From positions 1-7,110 of the forward strand of contig JAITTA010000058.1 in the NCBI GenBank assembly GCA_031287395.1: a DNA stretch of 7,110 nucleotides, given 5' to 3'. The notes beneath the pieces are model-generated. The model was not told the origin of the DNA. It made no database searches and was given only the letters and a program-made list of their open reading frames with translations. Positions 6,208 to 7,110 of the stretch are shown piece after piece. Made by a program: the position numbers and the translations under genes. This stretch comes from Dysgonamonadaceae bacterium (GTDB lineage: Bacteria > Bacteroidota > Bacteroidia > Bacteroidales > Azobacteroidaceae). Each line of letters opens with the position of its first letter. The first letter of the stretch is position 1.

Positions 6208-6848
6208 AAATCGAACCGTTGTTGATAATCAAACGGGTAATCTTCACCCAAAGAAGAGAGCAATAATCCCGCCCCTCTTTGCTCCAACTCCTTTATAATA
6301 ATACCGGCTACCACAGCAATATTTTCATCGTCGAGGTGGCTGAACGGTTCATCCATCAGAATAAAATCAAACGGCTGACACAAGGCCCGGATAACAGCCA
6401 CCCGTTGTTGTTGTCCGTAAGACAGCCGGGCAACCTTCTCATTTAACTTTTCCTCCAATCCGATCCGTACAAATAAATCCCTGATTTCCTCACTTGTTTT
6501 ATGATTCGTCAACCGATTCTTGAGAGAAACGTTCTCAAACGCAGTCAGATCCGGGAAAAGCCGTAAACCCTGAAAAACAAAACTGATTTCCATTCTTCTT
6601 ATTCTTACCCATTGGGACTGTGTCAAAGTACCGGTTTTTGCCCGGTCCAAAAAGATATCTCCCGTAAAGTCCGTCCGTTCGCCGAAAATATAGCTGAACA
6701 GCGATGATTTCCCTTTACCGGAAGCCGCCCGAATCAGGTATTTTTTGCCCCGGCAAAAGGGAATCTCTTTAGACCAAATTTCCGATACAGGATTTTCTGT
6801 ACCGGAAATAAAGTCAGGTATTACATGATTTACCCGTATTATATCCAT
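6204..6848 (-). CDS. ABC transporter ATP-binding protein with degenerate H-loop
   Basis: This 214-residue ATPase is close to the usual LolD/FtsE/MacB NBD length. Motifs seen: Walker A AASGKGKSS (41-49, Ala replacing the first Gly of GxSGxGKS), Q-loop FVFQGLRLFP (90-99), signature LSYGQQQR (142-149, for LSGGQ), Walker B FILMDEP (162-168) with the catalytic Glu167, and D-loop SHLD (170-173). The H-loop histidine, normally in a TH(D/E) motif, is missing: aligned on GAGLLL the segment reads SSLGED (198-203), with Leu200 at the His position. ATP binding looks intact, while hydrolysis may be altered. Its partner is the permease overlapping it by four bases; the gene upstream ends only eight bases before its start (6848). 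The N-terminal 35 residues are weakly conserved compared with typical NBDs, including an extended loop SGTENPVSEIWSKEI. Confidence 0.9.
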   Translation of the reverse strand: MDIIRVNHVIPDFISGTENPVSEIWSKEIPFCRGKKYLIRAASGKGKSSLFSYIFGERTDFTGDIFLDRAKTGTLTQSQWVRIRRMEISFVFQGLRLFPDLTAFENVSLKNRLTNHKTSEEIRDLFVRIGLEEKLNEKVARLSYGQQQRVAVIRALCQPFDFILMDEPFSHLDDENIAVVAGIIIKELEQRGAGLLLSSLGEDYPFDYQQRFDL

Positions 6849-6856
6849 AAATAACG

Positions 6857-7110
6857 TTACTGCCTTGAAGCAGCATCATCTATCGTTTTCAAAATTGTTT
6901 TTAAAGAATTTTGTTTATCGTCTTTGAATTTTAATGAAAAAGTAAATGTACTTTTCTCATCAACAGAATAACTCACATCCTTCAACGGCTCAACAGCAGA
7001 AAGAAACGTTTTGACCTCACCGGGAGCATTATTTTTCAGCATAGCGCGCAGATTTTCGGGATAAGTTTCCAAATCCAGGTTCAAATAAAACAAAGCCGGC
7101 GATTTTTTAA
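6857..7110 (-). CDS. C-terminal fragment of an unidentified protein (start outside window)
   Basis: Eighty-three residues are visible, from the window edge to the TAA at 6857-6859. The frame stays open upstream to base 7110 (codons for KKSPA precede LFYLNLDLE), so a TTG at 7091-7093 need not be a start; the gene very likely begins outside the window. The fragment alternates a strand-like LFYLNLDLETYPENL, a helix and loop with APGEVKTFL, a strand pair around VSYSVDEKSTFTFSLKF, and a final amphipathic helix (SLKTILKTIDDAA). This resembles the C-terminal end of Bacteroidota DUF4836-type lipoproteins as I remember them, but the match is weak. It is first in the visible part of the ABC operon, eight bases before the ATPase start, so it may be the periplasmic partner of that transporter. 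Confidence 0.6.
   Translation of the reverse strand, partial: KKSPALFYLNLDLETYPENLRAMLKNNAPGEVKTFLSAVEPLKDVSYSVDEKSTFTFSLKFKDDKQNSLKTILKTIDDAASRQ

Noticed and set aside
1..7110. Frequent TTCCGG/CCGG words
   Set aside because: Most fall in coding frames as Pro CCG and Arg CGG codons; no even spacing or clustering was seen, so this looks like codon usage.
1..7110. tRNA, rRNA, CRISPR array or transposase gene
   Set aside because: None was seen. The window is almost fully coding, and the longest non-coding stretch is 116 bases (1918-2033).

Overview
The window looks like a chromosomal stretch of a Bacteroidota genome, most likely order Bacteroidales. The base composition is moderately AT-rich. 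Gene starts lack clear Shine-Dalgarno sequences, apart from a GGGAGG stretch upstream of the internal start at 3406. The gene families (FecI-type ECF sigma factor, FecR with a C-terminal STN-like domain, STN plus carboxypeptidase-regulatory-like proteins) are typical of that phylum. No genus is claimed. All identifications come from reading motifs by eye; no database search was run.

Plus-strand block (1-4947). The window opens inside the C-terminal half of a GNAT/FemAB-like acyltransferase (ends 599). Forty bases later comes an exported protein with a carboxypeptidase-regulatory-like domain and a C-terminal domain I cannot name (640-1917, 'protein A'). A 116-base intergenic region follows, holding an unusual palindrome made of 7-base repeats (about 1948-2021). 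After it lie three tightly coupled genes: an ECF sigma factor (2034-2567), a FecR-like anti-sigma regulator (2564-3391, ATGA overlap), and 'protein B' (3391-4947, TAATG overlap). Protein B carries an STN domain, a carboxypeptidase-regulatory-like domain and the same C-terminal domain as protein A.

Minus-strand block (7110-4981), convergent with the first. In transcription order it holds the C-terminal end of an unidentified protein (edge of window to 6857), an ABC ATPase (6848-6204) with a missing H-loop histidine, and a four-helix FtsX/MacB-type permease (6207-4981). Gaps and overlaps of a few bases indicate one operon.

How the genes may work together (inference). Sigma, FecR and protein B resemble a Bacteroidota cell-surface signalling cassette, but the usual partner, a TonB-dependent outer-membrane receptor with an N-terminal STN domain, is absent here. 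Protein B has that receptor's N-terminal domains without the beta-barrel. It could be a barrel-less signal input to FecR or a product of the regulon, and protein A could be a second, STN-less member of the same regulon. This unusual arrangement and the heptad palindrome in front of the sigma gene are the two most interesting items in the window.
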